Shown: positions 8,627 to 18,195 of the stretch, piece after piece
How the letters are laid out: every line of letters begins with the position of its first letter
Position numbering within the stretch: the first letter of the stretch is position 1
Assembly (NCBI GenBank): GCA_036638975.1
Contig: JAVWJP010000004.1
Coordinates: 1-64,000 of the forward strand
Source of the DNA: JAVWJP01 sp036638975
Lineage (GTDB): Bacteria; Bacillota; Clostridia; Oscillospirales; Ruminococcaceae
Reading direction: 5' to 3'
DNA: 64,000 bases
The notes under the pieces: model-generated
Seen by the model: the letters and a program-made list of their open reading frames with translations, nothing else
Told to the model about the DNA's origin: nothing
Databases searched by the model: none
Position numbers and translations under genes: made by a program

Positions 8627-9349
8627 ATGAAAGAGAATAGTTTCACTGCACCTACAGAACTGACAATCGAGCATCACGCCATTATGTTTGCACTGCTTGC
8701 AAAATATGCAGATAAAGAATGTGCACAAAAGGGCTTAGATGCAATAGGCGCCGCGGTTTCGGAGTATGGCCGTGAACGCGGGGGGCGCATGGCAAAGCGT
8801 GTTTTAAAGGACGGCTTACCGCTTAATATGCAAAACTATCTGGTGTACGGAGAATGGACATCAAAGCCGGGTCAAATGGACACCCGAATTGTTCAAAAAT
8901 CGCCCGTACAAATTACCAATATTCACCTGTGTGAATGGTGTACAAGTTGGAAAAAACATAATCTTGAAAAATATGGTTCATATTATTGCGATTTTGTCGA
9001 TATTAACCTTGTAAAGGGCTTTAACCCTCAAAACGATTTGCAAATTGACCAGGTTTTGTCTAAAAATGCACCTTACTGCATTTTCCATTGGCTGGGGTAT
9101 AATGCCACACCGGAGAATGAAGCTGTATTTGCCGCAACAAAAAAAGCAATAGGCAGCAGTTGTATCCGCGACTTCAATTACCATACCGCACACCTTTACT
9201 TTACAATGTCGCGTGTTCTGCGCAATATTCTGCCAAAGCAGGGCGACAAAATTGTAGAAGCTGCTTTAGAGGAATTTACCTCAAAATTTGGCGAAGCTGC
9301 AACAAACGCAGTTCTTGCCTTAAAAGATGTCGATTTTAATGAAATTTAA
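8627..9349 (+). CDS. L-2-amino-thiazoline-4-carboxylic acid hydrolase family protein
   Basis: The 240-residue protein resembles the ATC hydrolase family (Pfam PF14196), which opens the thiazoline ring of L-ATC to give carbamoyl-cysteine. Marks of the family that can be seen are CEWC (102-105), YYCDFVD (119-125), KGFNP (130-134) and a further cysteine at 151 followed by H154. No signal peptide or membrane segment. It starts eight bases after the M20 gene, so the two are translated from one message. Most clostridial members are uncharacterised, so the exact substrate is inferred. Together with M20 and the cysteine desulfidase it suggests a route from a cyclised cysteine to pyruvate. Confidence 0.75.
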   Translation: MKENSFTAPTELTIEHHAIMFALLAKYADKECAQKGLDAIGAAVSEYGRERGGRMAKRVLKDGLPLNMQNYLVYGEWTSKPGQMDTRIVQKSPVQITNIHLCEWCTSWKKHNLEKYGSYYCDFVDINLVKGFNPQNDLQIDQVLSKNAPYCIFHWLGYNATPENEAVFAATKKAIGSSCIRDFNYHTAHLYFTMSRVLRNILPKQGDKIVEAALEEFTSKFGEAATNAVLALKDVDFNEI

Positions 9350-9467
9350 GCTAAAAATTTGCAAAACCCGCTCAGACTAAAGCTTAGCCCTAAAACCCGC
9401 ACTGACAGAGCTTGTTTTTTATTAGCTGTATTTTATTGTTGCTATGAATAAGAAAGGGGATTAAAAA

Positions 9468-10154
9468 ATGGAGCCTTCATTGCTAAACCACGCCAAAACA
9501 TTAGTTGAATTTCTCAGCCAGGTATTAGGTCCCGATTATGAAATTGCATTACACGATTTACGCAAAGACCCGTCCACCGTACTGGTTGTCACCAATGGTC
9601 ATGTTACTGACCGCAAAGAGGGCGACTTAATGTCGGATTTGGTACTGGATATCATTGAAAGCGGCGAGTGGGAAACACAAGATTATTTATATAACCACAA
9701 AGGTATTTCAAACGATAATAAAAATCTTGTATCCTCCACTTTCTTTTTTAAGAATAAGCAAAACCAACTAATCGGTATGCTGTGTATCAACTATGATGTC
9801 AGCCGCTATGTTGAGCTAAGCCAACAAGTACTGGCTTTGGGTAATTTAATCCCCACAACATCTGAAACGGCAGAAGCCGACATAGAGTCTTTGCTCCTAA
9901 CCGATAACACCGATTCCGCTGCCGAATCATTGCAAAGCTTAATTAAGGCTGTGGCAAACGATGTGCTCGGCTCCGATTCTATCCCGCTTGACCGTTTAAC
10001 GCAGGGAGAAAAGCTTGTAATAATCGAGCGTCTTTATCAAAAAGGTATATTCTCATTAAAAGGTTCGGTAACTCATGTCGCTTCTGCTCTTTTTTCTTCA
10101 GAGGCAAGCATTTACCGTTACCTCGGCAAAATTAACAAAAGTCCTGTTGCGTAG
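9468..10154 (+). CDS. YheO-type PAS/HTH transcriptional regulator
   Basis: This 228-residue protein has an N-terminal YheO-like PAS domain (about residues 8-120, with YEIALHDL and the conserved stretch LIGMLCINYDVSRY) and a C-terminal helix-turn-helix (about 175-225, LTQGEKLVIIERLYQKGIF then VASALFSSEASIYRYLGKI). Proteins of this architecture sense a small ligand through the PAS domain. It sits between the ATC hydrolase homologue and the cysteine desulfidase gene, so it is probably the pathway regulator. Start ATG with SD AAAGGGG. The preceding 118 bases hold no clear terminator. Confidence 0.88.
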   Translation: MEPSLLNHAKTLVEFLSQVLGPDYEIALHDLRKDPSTVLVVTNGHVTDRKEGDLMSDLVLDIIESGEWETQDYLYNHKGISNDNKNLVSSTFFFKNKQNQLIGMLCINYDVSRYVELSQQVLALGNLIPTTSETAEADIESLLLTDNTDSAAESLQSLIKAVANDVLGSDSIPLDRLTQGEKLVIIERLYQKGIFSLKGSVTHVASALFSSEASIYRYLGKINKSPVA

Positions 10155-10240
10155 CTTCTTTATACCTACGCACACAAGCTGCAACAGCAACTACAAATTC
10201 ACTAAGCAAATTATTGCTTTAAGAAAAGAGTGATACAGCA

Positions 10241-11545
10241 ATGCAAGAGCAAAAAATAATAAACCTGCTAAAAAAAGAAATGGTGGTGGCAATGGGTTGT
10301 ACAGAACCTGCCGCCGCAGCGCTTGCCGGTGCAAAAGCCAAAGAGCTTTTGGGCAAATTACCCGAAAAAGTTACCGTCTACTCCAGCCGCGACATGATTA
10401 AAAACGCAATGGGAGTTGGTATTCCCAATTGCTCGCTACATGGAATACAAGCTGCGGTCTGCCTTGGCATTTGCGGTGGAAGCTCTAAAAATGGTCTTAG
10501 CATCTTGTCTGTTGTAACCGCAGAACAGCAAAAAACAGCCGCAGAAATGGCAAAAAACACAACGCTTGAAATGGCAAGCGGAGTTCCTCCCGTATATATT
10601 CGTGTTCTGGTTGAGGCAGGCGGAAAAGTCGCCGAAAGCACAATCAGCCATGAGCACGACTGTTTCACCTCGCTTATATGCGACGGTGTACAGCTTTGTA
10701 ACAACAGCACAAATGCAGAGGACGCTAAAGCTGCGCTTGAATGTATGTCCTTTGATGAAATCTCGAACCTAAGTATTCAGGAGATACTTGATTTTGCAAA
10801 CAATGTTGACCCAGATGAAGTACAATTTGTTTTAGACGGTGCTAATATAAATATGGCACTGGCACAGCATTCTATTGACAATGCGTATGGCTTGTTGGTT
10901 GGCAAAACAGTATTAAGCGGCATGACAGAAAAAACGCACAGCATTACAGAGGCAATTGCGCGAGGTGCAGGTCTTGCCGCCGCCGCATCTGATGCACGAA
11001 TGTCCGGCTGTGCCGAGGCTGTAGTCATAAACTCCGGCAGCGGCAACCAAGGCATAACCTGCTCGGTGCCCGTGCTGACGCTTGCAATGTACTTATGCAG
11101 TAGCCGCGAAAAAACCATACGCGCGCTGTGTATAAGCCAAATTATAGCGCTCTCGCTCACTGCAAAAAAGGACAGGCTCTCTGCCTTATGCGGCGCTTTT
11201 ACTGCTGCTATCGGCGCGGGCTGCGGGTATGTCTACCTGCTTGACGGCGGCGAAAAAGAAATGGACATGACCTTACGCACCATGGTAGCAAACTTAATGG
11301 GCATTGTATGTGACGGCGCAAAGCAAACCTGTGCGCTTAAAATTTATTCATGTATTGAAGCCGCCGGTCTAAGCTGTCGGCTCGCGCTAGAGGGCAAAGC
11401 ACCAAGCAGCGAGTCCGGCATTGTAGGCGGAAATTCGGCTCAAACCATAGCTCATCTGTCTAAAATAAGCCACGAGGGAATGTTAGAAACCGATAAAACA
11501 ATTTTGGAAATTATGCTTGCTTCCGGTCATAAGCCTCAAATATAG
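10241..11545 (+). CDS. cyuA: Iron-sulfur L-cysteine desulfidase (CyuA/YhaM, UPF0597 family)
   Basis: A 434-residue member of the serine dehydratase alpha-like UPF0597 family, whose studied members convert L-cysteine to pyruvate, ammonia and sulfide using a [4Fe-4S] cluster. The N-terminal motif MGCTEPA puts the catalytic cysteine at C20. Possible cluster ligands are C317, C357 and C364; their 40- and 7-residue spacing matches the spacing I recall for the Methanocaldococcus enzyme. NSGSGNQGIT (264-273) and GIVCDGAKQTCALK (354-367) are family motifs. An oxygen-labile cluster fits an anaerobe. It is the last gene before a strong terminator. Related proteins are sometimes annotated as L-serine dehydratase, so serine is the main alternative substrate. 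Confidence 0.85.
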   Translation: MQEQKIINLLKKEMVVAMGCTEPAAAALAGAKAKELLGKLPEKVTVYSSRDMIKNAMGVGIPNCSLHGIQAAVCLGICGGSSKNGLSILSVVTAEQQKTAAEMAKNTTLEMASGVPPVYIRVLVEAGGKVAESTISHEHDCFTSLICDGVQLCNNSTNAEDAKAALECMSFDEISNLSIQEILDFANNVDPDEVQFVLDGANINMALAQHSIDNAYGLLVGKTVLSGMTEKTHSITEAIARGAGLAAAASDARMSGCAEAVVINSGSGNQGITCSVPVLTLAMYLCSSREKTIRALCISQIIALSLTAKKDRLSALCGAFTAAIGAGCGYVYLLDGGEKEMDMTLRTMVANLMGIVCDGAKQTCALKIYSCIEAAGLSCRLALEGKAPSSESGIVGGNSAQTIAHLSKISHEGMLETDKTILEIMLASGHKPQI

Positions 11546-11559
11546 AAAGGCTAAATTCA

Positions 11560-11607
11560 AACAAAATAAGGGTTGCGGGAGATTAATCCCACAACCCTTA
11601 TTTTGTT
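11560..11607. terminator. Bidirectional intrinsic terminator
   Basis: A perfect 16-bp stem (11560-11575 with 11592-11607) extended by GGGA/TCCC inside, with A-rich and T-rich outer arms so that it works on both strands. It separates the convergent desulfidase and secreted-protein genes. Confidence 0.9.
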
Positions 11608-11608
11608 G

Positions 11609-12433
11609 TTACTCCACAGCCTTATCTACAGGTAAAGGGACATATCCCCAGCTTCCGTCGGTATATTCTATATAAAACAGGGCATTAGGGAAAGTAATTG
11701 CGTTGCGGTTGGGCGGTGGGAAATCTGCAAAGCCCATACCTGCTCTTTCCTTTTCGTGCCTTAAATGGTAGGACATCTGGGCGCCGCCGGCAGTCATTCC
11801 ATTGGGGTAAATGCGCCTAGCCCACCCCGGCGCCATTTCTCCATAAATATTCATACGGCTAACCTCGTATATCCAAGCGCCCTCAGACGTAAACCAAACG
11901 GCATTGTTTGCTTTTGCCAGCTCTGCTCCCGGCGTGTTTTTAGGCTCTGCGCGCCACTTATAGCGAAGAAAGGTCTTGTCCTTTTTAAATGGCTCATACG
12001 GTATAGCGGTGCCTATGGTGCTTCCTGTGCTGTCAAAGGGGAATATCAATGTTATTTCCATGTTTTCGGGGTCTGTAGAGCTCTCATAATACGAGTCTGC
12101 CCATCCACCCAAAAGAGGCTCCCATGTATAATTATTCTCAAACCAGTTTGGCTCGTAGCTGTTAATTTTATCGCGAAATTCTTTAATAGGAAGCTTGTCA
12201 ATATCAGGCTCAGGCTGCCCATACCATGTGCCCATCGGGTTTTTATAGGTTCCTATGCTGTCAATTGGACCAAATATCGGGTCGTAGTAGTGCTTTATCT
12301 TTTTCCCCTTGATAGACGCTGTGCCAAGCGGCAGTGCCTGCTCGGCAAGGCTTGGCGCTGCATAGGCTGTTACACTGCCCGTAAACACTATTAGTAGGGC
12401 AACTAACAAAGCTGCTGCACGTTTTTTTAACAT
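11609..12433 (-). CDS. Secreted protein of unknown function
   Basis: I do not recognise this 274-residue protein. It has a classical Sec signal peptide (MLKKRAAALL, then a hydrophobic run and a probable cut after AYA near residue 26). The mature part is rich in W, Y, P and G, lacks cysteines, and contains aromatic repeats such as NWFENNYTWEPLLGGW and YEVSRMNIYGEMAPGWARRIYP. Overall this looks like an extracellular beta-rich domain. It has its own promoter (12486-12514) and a terminator, so it is a single-gene unit. Start ATG with AAAGGGG seven bases upstream. Confidence 0.75.
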   Translation of the reverse strand: MLKKRAAALLVALLIVFTGSVTAYAAPSLAEQALPLGTASIKGKKIKHYYDPIFGPIDSIGTYKNPMGTWYGQPEPDIDKLPIKEFRDKINSYEPNWFENNYTWEPLLGGWADSYYESSTDPENMEITLIFPFDSTGSTIGTAIPYEPFKKDKTFLRYKWRAEPKNTPGAELAKANNAVWFTSEGAWIYEVSRMNIYGEMAPGWARRIYPNGMTAGGAQMSYHLRHEKERAGMGFADFPPPNRNAITFPNALFYIEYTDGSWGYVPLPVDKAVE

Positions 12434-12485
12434 TTCTGCACCCCTTTAATATTTCGTCTGATTAACACGGTCAAATTACACTTAC

Positions 12486-12514
12486 ATCTTAACATCTTAA
12501 AAAATATCTGTCAA
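12486..12514 (-). promoter_or_regulatory. Sigma-A promoter of the secreted-protein gene
   Basis: On the minus strand TTGACA (12514-12509), a 17-base spacer and TAAGAT (12491-12486), about 55 bases upstream of the start codon at 12433. Confidence 0.7.
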
Positions 12515-12620
12515 CACACATCGCTGCTTCGGTAATGGGTAAAAACGGTATAATAAGCGCATTTTTGTACCATAATTTGTATTGTTAAGTATTTCTTCAC
12601 ATTTAGTTAGCATAAATAGT

Positions 12621-12649
12621 TTGACATAGTGCTTTAAGCCCTGTAAAAT
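12621..12649 (+). promoter_or_regulatory. Sigma-A promoter of secA
   Basis: TTGACA (12621-12626), 17-base spacer, TAAAAT (12644-12649), 67 bases before the secA start. Near-consensus, as expected for an essential gene. Confidence 0.8.
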
Positions 12650-12716
12650 AGATAGGTACGCGAATGTTTTGATTACAAATTTTTTTAATATACAGGCTGC
12701 GAGAGGGGATTCTTTT

Positions 12717-15458
12717 ATGGGGATATTCGACAAAATTTTTGGCTCTTATTCTTCGCGAGAGCTAAAGAACATCACACCTATTATGGAGGAAGTACTGGCG
12801 CTTGAAGAAAAATACCGCGCCATGAACGACGATGAACTTAAAGCAATGACTCCAAAGCTGCGCGCAGAGCTTGCTGCGGGCAAAACTACAGACGATATTT
12901 TACCAGATGCCTTTGCCGTATGCCGCGAGGCAAGTGACCGTGTTTTGGGTATGCGTCCGTTCCCCGTACAAATAATAGGTGCTATTGTTCTTCACCAAGG
13001 GCGCATAGCCGAGATGAAAACCGGCGAGGGCAAAACCCTTGTGGCAACCCTGCCCTCGTACCTCAACGCGCTTTCCGGCGCAGGCGTGCACATTGTAACT
13101 GTCAACGATTATTTGGCAAAGCGCGACAGCGAATGGATGGGCAAGCTGCACCGCTTTTTGGGGCTTTCGGTTGGGCTTATTGTACACGATATAAGCCCCG
13201 AGGACAGAAAGGCAGCCTACAACTGCGACATAACCTATGGCACTAACAACGAATTCGGCTTCGATTATCTGCGCGATAACATGGTGGTTTACAAGGATAA
13301 TCAAGTACAGCGCGGGCACAATTTTGCCATTGTGGACGAGGTTGACTCCATCTTAATTGACGAGGCGAGAACCCCTCTTATAATCTCCGGCCCCGGCGAT
13401 AAATCGACAGAGCTCTACGGCAGATCCGACAAATTTGCAAAGACACTAAAAATGCTTAAAGTGCGCGAGCTTGACGCAAAAGAGGACCACGATGACGTTG
13501 ACGGTGACTATATTGTTGACGAAAAAGCAAAGACTGCAACGCTTACACCACATGGTGTTAAAAAAGCCGAAAGCTATTTTGGGCTTGCAAACCTAAACGA
13601 TTCCGACAACAACACCATTTTACATCATATCAACCAGGCTATACGCGCAAACGGTATTATGCACCGCGATATTGACTACGTCGTAAAAGACGGCGAGGTT
13701 ATTATAGTAGATGAATTTACCGGCAGACTCATGCTTGGACGGCGCTACAACGAAGGGCTTCATCAGGCAATAGAGGCAAAAGAGGGCGTTAAGGTAGAAA
13801 AAGAGTCGCAGACACTTGCCACAATAACCTTCCAAAATTATTTTCGTATGTACAAAAAACTCTCTGGCATGACAGGTACGGCAATGACTGAGGACGGCGA
13901 GTTCCGCGAGATATACAGCCTTGACGTAATAGAAATACCCACCAACAAGCCCATAGTTCGTCAGGACTTCCCCGATGTTGTATATAAAACAGAAAACGGC
14001 AAGTTTACTGCAATTATCGAGCAAATTATAGAATGCCACGAAAAGGGTCAGCCTGTGCTTGTCGGCACAATTTCTATAGAGCGCTCTGAGCTGCTTGCCT
14101 CGATGCTTAAAAAACGCGGGATAAAGCATGAGGTGCTAAACGCAAAATACCACGAAAAAGAAGCAGAGATAGTTTCGCAGGCAGGTGTGCCCTTTGCCGT
14201 AACCATTGCAACAAACATGGCAGGGCGCGGAACCGACATAATGCTTGGCGGCAACGCCGAATTTATGGCGAAATCCGAAATGAGAAAACAGGGGCTTGAC
14301 GAGGAGCTTATCCACGAGGCGACAAGCTACGGTGACACAGACGATGACGACATTTTGGCGGCGCGCCACCTTTTCTCTGAGCTTAATGCAAAGTACAAGG
14401 CTCAAATAGCACCGGAGGCTAAAAAGGCAAAGGACGCGGGCGGTCTTTACATCATAGGCACAGAGCGGCATGAATCACGCCGCATAGACAACCAGCTGCG
14501 CGGACGAGCGGGCAGGCAGGGCGACCCTGGCGACACACGCTTCTTTATATCGCTTGAAGACGACCTTATGCGGCTTTTTGGCGGCGAGCGCATACAAAAC
14601 ATGATGGATACCTTGGGTGTCGACGAGGATATGCCTATAGAAAACAAGCTGCTTTCAAACTCTATAGAAAGTGCGCAGGCTAAGGTAGAGGGGCGCAACT
14701 TCGGTATTCGTAAAAATGTTTTGCAGTTTGACGATGTTATGAACAAACAGCGCGAGATTATCTACGGGCAGCGCTGCAAGGTGCTTGACGGAGAAAATAT
14801 CCGCGATTATATACAAAAGATGATTTCGGATTCTATAGACAGTGCCCTTGCACAGTATTTAGGCACAAGTGACATACGCGACGAGTGGAACATGGACGGT
14901 CTGCGTTACCACTTTATAGGCTGGGTACTGGACGACAGCGACTTAAAATATGACATGAAAACGCTTGAAAACACCTCTCGCGACGATATCCGCGCAATAA
15001 TACAGAAAAAAGCGGACGAAAAATATGCACAGCGCGAGGCACAGTTTGGCGAGCAGCTTATGCGTGAGCTTGAGCGCGTTATTTTGCTTAAAAATGTTGA
15101 CAGGCATTGGATAGACCATATCGATGCGATGGACGACCTGCGCAAGGGCATATATCTGCGCAGCTACGCGCAAAAAGACCCTGTAGTCGAATACCGCATA
15201 GAAGGCTTTGATATGTTCGACCAAATGATAGAATCCATACGCGAAAACACCGTTAAAATGATGATGACCGTGCAGGTGCGCACGGACGACCCAAATGCAC
15301 AGCCACAGCGCGAGCAAATAGCGAAGCCGGGCATGACAGGCGGCGACGGAAGTGTTAAAAAAACACCGGTGCACAAAACAGCGGCCGAAAAAATCGGGCG
15401 CAACGACCCTTGCCCTTGCGGAAGCGGCAAAAAGTACAAAAAATGCTGCGGCAAATAA
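12717..15458 (+). CDS. secA: Preprotein translocase ATPase SecA
   Basis: The 913-residue ATPase drives secreted proteins through SecYEG; secY and secE are also in this window. The start is the ATG at 12717 (MGIFDKIFGSYSSRELK), with GAGAGGGG before it; an in-frame ATG at 12669 would add 16 residues unlike the family. Walker A GEGKT is at 103-107, and the DEAD-like box VDEVDSILIDEART follows near 208. The C-terminus ends in the zinc-binding SEC-C motif (CPCGSGKKYKKCCG), which binds SecB or ribosomes. Full length, with no oddities. alaS follows after 49 bases without a terminator. Confidence 0.98.
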   Translation: MGIFDKIFGSYSSRELKNITPIMEEVLALEEKYRAMNDDELKAMTPKLRAELAAGKTTDDILPDAFAVCREASDRVLGMRPFPVQIIGAIVLHQGRIAEMKTGEGKTLVATLPSYLNALSGAGVHIVTVNDYLAKRDSEWMGKLHRFLGLSVGLIVHDISPEDRKAAYNCDITYGTNNEFGFDYLRDNMVVYKDNQVQRGHNFAIVDEVDSILIDEARTPLIISGPGDKSTELYGRSDKFAKTLKMLKVRELDAKEDHDDVDGDYIVDEKAKTATLTPHGVKKAESYFGLANLNDSDNNTILHHINQAIRANGIMHRDIDYVVKDGEVIIVDEFTGRLMLGRRYNEGLHQAIEAKEGVKVEKESQTLATITFQNYFRMYKKLSGMTGTAMTEDGEFREIYSLDVIEIPTNKPIVRQDFPDVVYKTENGKFTAIIEQIIECHEKGQPVLVGTISIERSELLASMLKKRGIKHEVLNAKYHEKEAEIVSQAGVPFAVTIATNMAGRGTDIMLGGNAEFMAKSEMRKQGLDEELIHEATSYGDTDDDDILAARHLFSELNAKYKAQIAPEAKKAKDAGGLYIIGTERHESRRIDNQLRGRAGRQGDPGDTRFFISLEDDLMRLFGGERIQNMMDTLGVDEDMPIENKLLSNSIESAQAKVEGRNFGIRKNVLQFDDVMNKQREIIYGQRCKVLDGENIRDYIQKMISDSIDSALAQYLGTSDIRDEWNMDGLRYHFIGWVLDDSDLKYDMKTLENTSRDDIRAIIQKKADEKYAQREAQFGEQLMRELERVILLKNVDRHWIDHIDAMDDLRKGIYLRSYAQKDPVVEYRIEGFDMFDQMIESIRENTVKMMMTVQVRTDDPNAQPQREQIAKPGMTGGDGSVKKTPVHKTAAEKIGRNDPCPCGSGKKYKKCCGK

Positions 15459-15507
15459 CACCCTGCATTGCTGATACAGTCGATAATAAAGAGGAGCGTA
15501 TAGACAG

Positions 15508-18159
15508 ATGAAATGGATGGGACTCAACGAAATTCGCGAAAAATATTTGGCATTCTTTGAAAGCAAGGGGCATACGCGGCTGCCCAGCTTTCCGCTGATA
15601 CCTATAGACGACAAAAGCCTGCTGCTTATAAACTCCGGCATGGCGCCTATGAAGAAGTTTTTTTTGGGGCAGGCTGTGCCGCCTAGCAAGCGCGTTACAA
15701 CCTGTCAAAAGTGCATTCGCACACCCGATATTGAAAACGTCGGCAAAACCGCGCGCCACGGCACTTTTTTTGAGATGCTTGGAAACTTCTCGTTTGGAGA
15801 TTACTTTAAGGTAGAGGCTACCGCGTGGGCGTGGGAATTTTTAACAAAAACTATGGAGCTCCCCGCCGAACGCCTATGGGTAACTATATATGAGGACGAC
15901 GACGAGGCATTTGAGATATGGACCAAAAACGTTGGCATACCGCCCGAAAAAATTGTTCGCATGGGTAAAGAGGATAATTTTTGGGAGATAGGCTCGGGGC
16001 CCTGCGGACCGTGCTCTGAAATTCACTGGGACAGAGGCGAAAAATTTAGCTGCGGCAAGCCAACCTGTGCCTTGGGCTGTGACTGTGACAGATATATGGA
16101 GATTTGGAACCTTGTATTCTCGCAATTTGACGGTGACGGCAAGGGCAACTACGAACGCCTCGCACACCCAAACATCGACACCGGAATGGGGCTTGAGCGC
16201 CTTGCCTGCGTTATACAGGAGGTCGGCAACCTCTTTGAGGTTGACACCGTACAAAATATAATGAAGCACATAAGCAAAATTGCCGCTGTAGAATATGGCA
16301 AGGATTACAGCACCGATGTTTCTTTGCGCGTAATAACCGACCATATACGCAGTACAGTGTTTATGATAGGCGACGGGGTTATACCCTCCAACGAGGGCAG
16401 AGGCTACGTTTTGCGTCGGCTTCTGCGCCGCGCGGCACGCCACGGCAGACTTTTAGGCATAGAGGACGGCTTTTTATATAAGGTATGCGAAACCGTCATA
16501 AAAGAAAACGAAACGGCTTACCCAGAGCTTTTAGAGAAAAAAGCTTATATAGAAAAGGTAATAAAGGTTGAAGAAGAGCGCTTTGCCAAAACCATAGGCA
16601 CAGGTATGCAGCTTTTAAACGAGCTTATGGACAAGCTTGACAAAGCGGGCGGCAGCGAAAAGCTGCTTTCCGGCGAGGACGCATTTAAGCTATACGATAC
16701 CTTTGGTTTTCCCATAGACCTTACAAAAGAGATAATTTCTGAACGCGGCATATCGGTTGACGAAGAGCAGTTTAAGCAGCTTATGAACGACCAGCGCGAA
16801 AGAGCACGCACCGCAAGGCTCTCCGGCAATGTTATAAGCTGGGCAGACGACATATTTGCCGACCTTAAAGCGGCAAAGGTTACCTTTACCGGATATTCAA
16901 AATACAGCGACAGCGGCAATATTATAGCTATAGTAAAGGAAAACGAGATGACCGACAGCCTGCACATGGGCGAAAGCGGGACTATAGTTTTAGACGAAAC
17001 CCCGTTTTATGCCGAGAGCGGCGGGCAGACAGGCGACACAGGCGTACTGCTTCTTAACGGCGCTGTGTTTAATGTGCTTGAAACAAAAAAAACGCAAACA
17101 GGGCTGTTTTTGCACAACGGCAAAGTAAGCGAGGGTATGTTTGCAATGGGCGACTGCGTAAAGGCAAAGGTAAATGACGAGCGCCGCCGTGCTATAATGC
17201 GCAACCATACCGCCGCCCATCTGCTGCAAGAGGCACTTGTGCAGGTGCTTGGCAGCCATGTACAGCAGGCGGGGCAAAGTGTGGACGAAACTCGTGTTCG
17301 CTTCGACTTTACACATTTTAGCGCCCTTACCCCCGACGAATTGCAGCGCGTAGAGAACATTGTAAACGGGCTTATTATGCAGGCTTGTGACGTTTGCATA
17401 AAAGAAATGCCTATAAAAGAAGCAAAAGCATTGGGCGCAACTGCGCTTTTCGGTGAGAAATACGGCAATATTGTCCGCGTTGTTAATATCTCCGGTGAAA
17501 GCATAGAGCTATGCGGCGGCACACATGTTTCTAACACTGCAAAAATAGGTCTTTTCAAGATAATCTCAGAAAGCTCTGTAGCAGCAGGCGTACGCCGTAT
17601 AGAAGCCGCAACAGGCATGAACGTGCTTGAGCTTTTGCACGAGGACGAGGACATTATGCAAAAAGCGGCAGAGGCTCTAAAGGCAGGCAGCCCGCACGAG
17701 CTTGCAGCAAAAAGTGCACAGCTTGTGGCAGAGCTTAAAGAAAAAAGCCACGAGCTTGAAGCGCTCAACGCAAAAATTGCCGCACAGCGCTCGGTAGAGC
17801 TGTTTAGCAAGGCAAAAGAAATCTGCGGAGTAAAATATATCTGCGCATCATTTACAAACACAAAGGCCGAAACTATCCGTGCAATGTGCGACAACGTACA
17901 CGCCGAAGCACCAAACATGGTGTGTATGCTTTCTACCGTAATAGACGGCAAAGCATCTATATTTGCCACCTGCGGCACAAACACCGTCGCAAAAGGTATG
18001 CACGCAGGTAAGCTGCTACAGGCAGTATGCGCAATGGTAGGCGGCAAGGGCGGTGGCAGAGCAGAAACAGCACAGGGCGGCGCTGCCGAAATATTTAAGA
18101 TAGACGAGGCATTTGCACAGGTTCCATCACTTATAGAACAAATGCTGGGTCAGCACTGA
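15508..18159 (+). CDS. alaS: Alanine--tRNA ligase
   Basis: Full-length AlaRS (883 residues). The N-terminal class II catalytic domain has motif 1 around FESKGHTRLPSFPLIP and motif 2 TCQKCIRTPDIENVGKTARHGTFFEMLGNFSFGDYFK. The editing domain has its zinc ligands in RNHTAAHLL and CGGTHVSNT. The C-terminal DHHA1 domain ends with GGKGGGRAETAQGG. It charges tRNA-Ala and clears Ser/Gly mischarging. No T-box leader lies in the 49-base gap after secA, so it is probably read from the secA promoter. Confidence 0.98.
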   Translation: MKWMGLNEIREKYLAFFESKGHTRLPSFPLIPIDDKSLLLINSGMAPMKKFFLGQAVPPSKRVTTCQKCIRTPDIENVGKTARHGTFFEMLGNFSFGDYFKVEATAWAWEFLTKTMELPAERLWVTIYEDDDEAFEIWTKNVGIPPEKIVRMGKEDNFWEIGSGPCGPCSEIHWDRGEKFSCGKPTCALGCDCDRYMEIWNLVFSQFDGDGKGNYERLAHPNIDTGMGLERLACVIQEVGNLFEVDTVQNIMKHISKIAAVEYGKDYSTDVSLRVITDHIRSTVFMIGDGVIPSNEGRGYVLRRLLRRAARHGRLLGIEDGFLYKVCETVIKENETAYPELLEKKAYIEKVIKVEEERFAKTIGTGMQLLNELMDKLDKAGGSEKLLSGEDAFKLYDTFGFPIDLTKEIISERGISVDEEQFKQLMNDQRERARTARLSGNVISWADDIFADLKAAKVTFTGYSKYSDSGNIIAIVKENEMTDSLHMGESGTIVLDETPFYAESGGQTGDTGVLLLNGAVFNVLETKKTQTGLFLHNGKVSEGMFAMGDCVKAKVNDERRRAIMRNHTAAHLLQEALVQVLGSHVQQAGQSVDETRVRFDFTHFSALTPDELQRVENIVNGLIMQACDVCIKEMPIKEAKALGATALFGEKYGNIVRVVNISGESIELCGGTHVSNTAKIGLFKIISESSVAAGVRRIEAATGMNVLELLHEDEDIMQKAAEALKAGSPHELAAKSAQLVAELKEKSHELEALNAKIAAQRSVELFSKAKEICGVKYICASFTNTKAETIRAMCDNVHAEAPNMVCMLSTVIDGKASIFATCGTNTVAKGMHAGKLLQAVCAMVGGKGGGRAETAQGGAAEIFKIDEAFAQVPSLIEQMLGQH

Positions 18160-18195
18160 TTATATTTAATATTATAATTGCAGGGAGGTTATATA

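Noticed and set aside
10241..11545. L-serine dehydratase alpha subunit
   Set aside because: The MGCTEPA motif and cysteine spacing fit the UPF0597/CyuA branch better; serine remains a possible side substrate.
12900..15759. Long minus-strand ORFs opposite secA and alaS
   Set aside because: Shadows of strongly conserved plus-strand genes, without SDs or domain patterns.
17007..18047. 346-residue minus-strand ORF inside alaS
   Set aside because: Antisense shadow caused by codon bias of alaS; composition Ser/Pro/Ala-rich with no motif.
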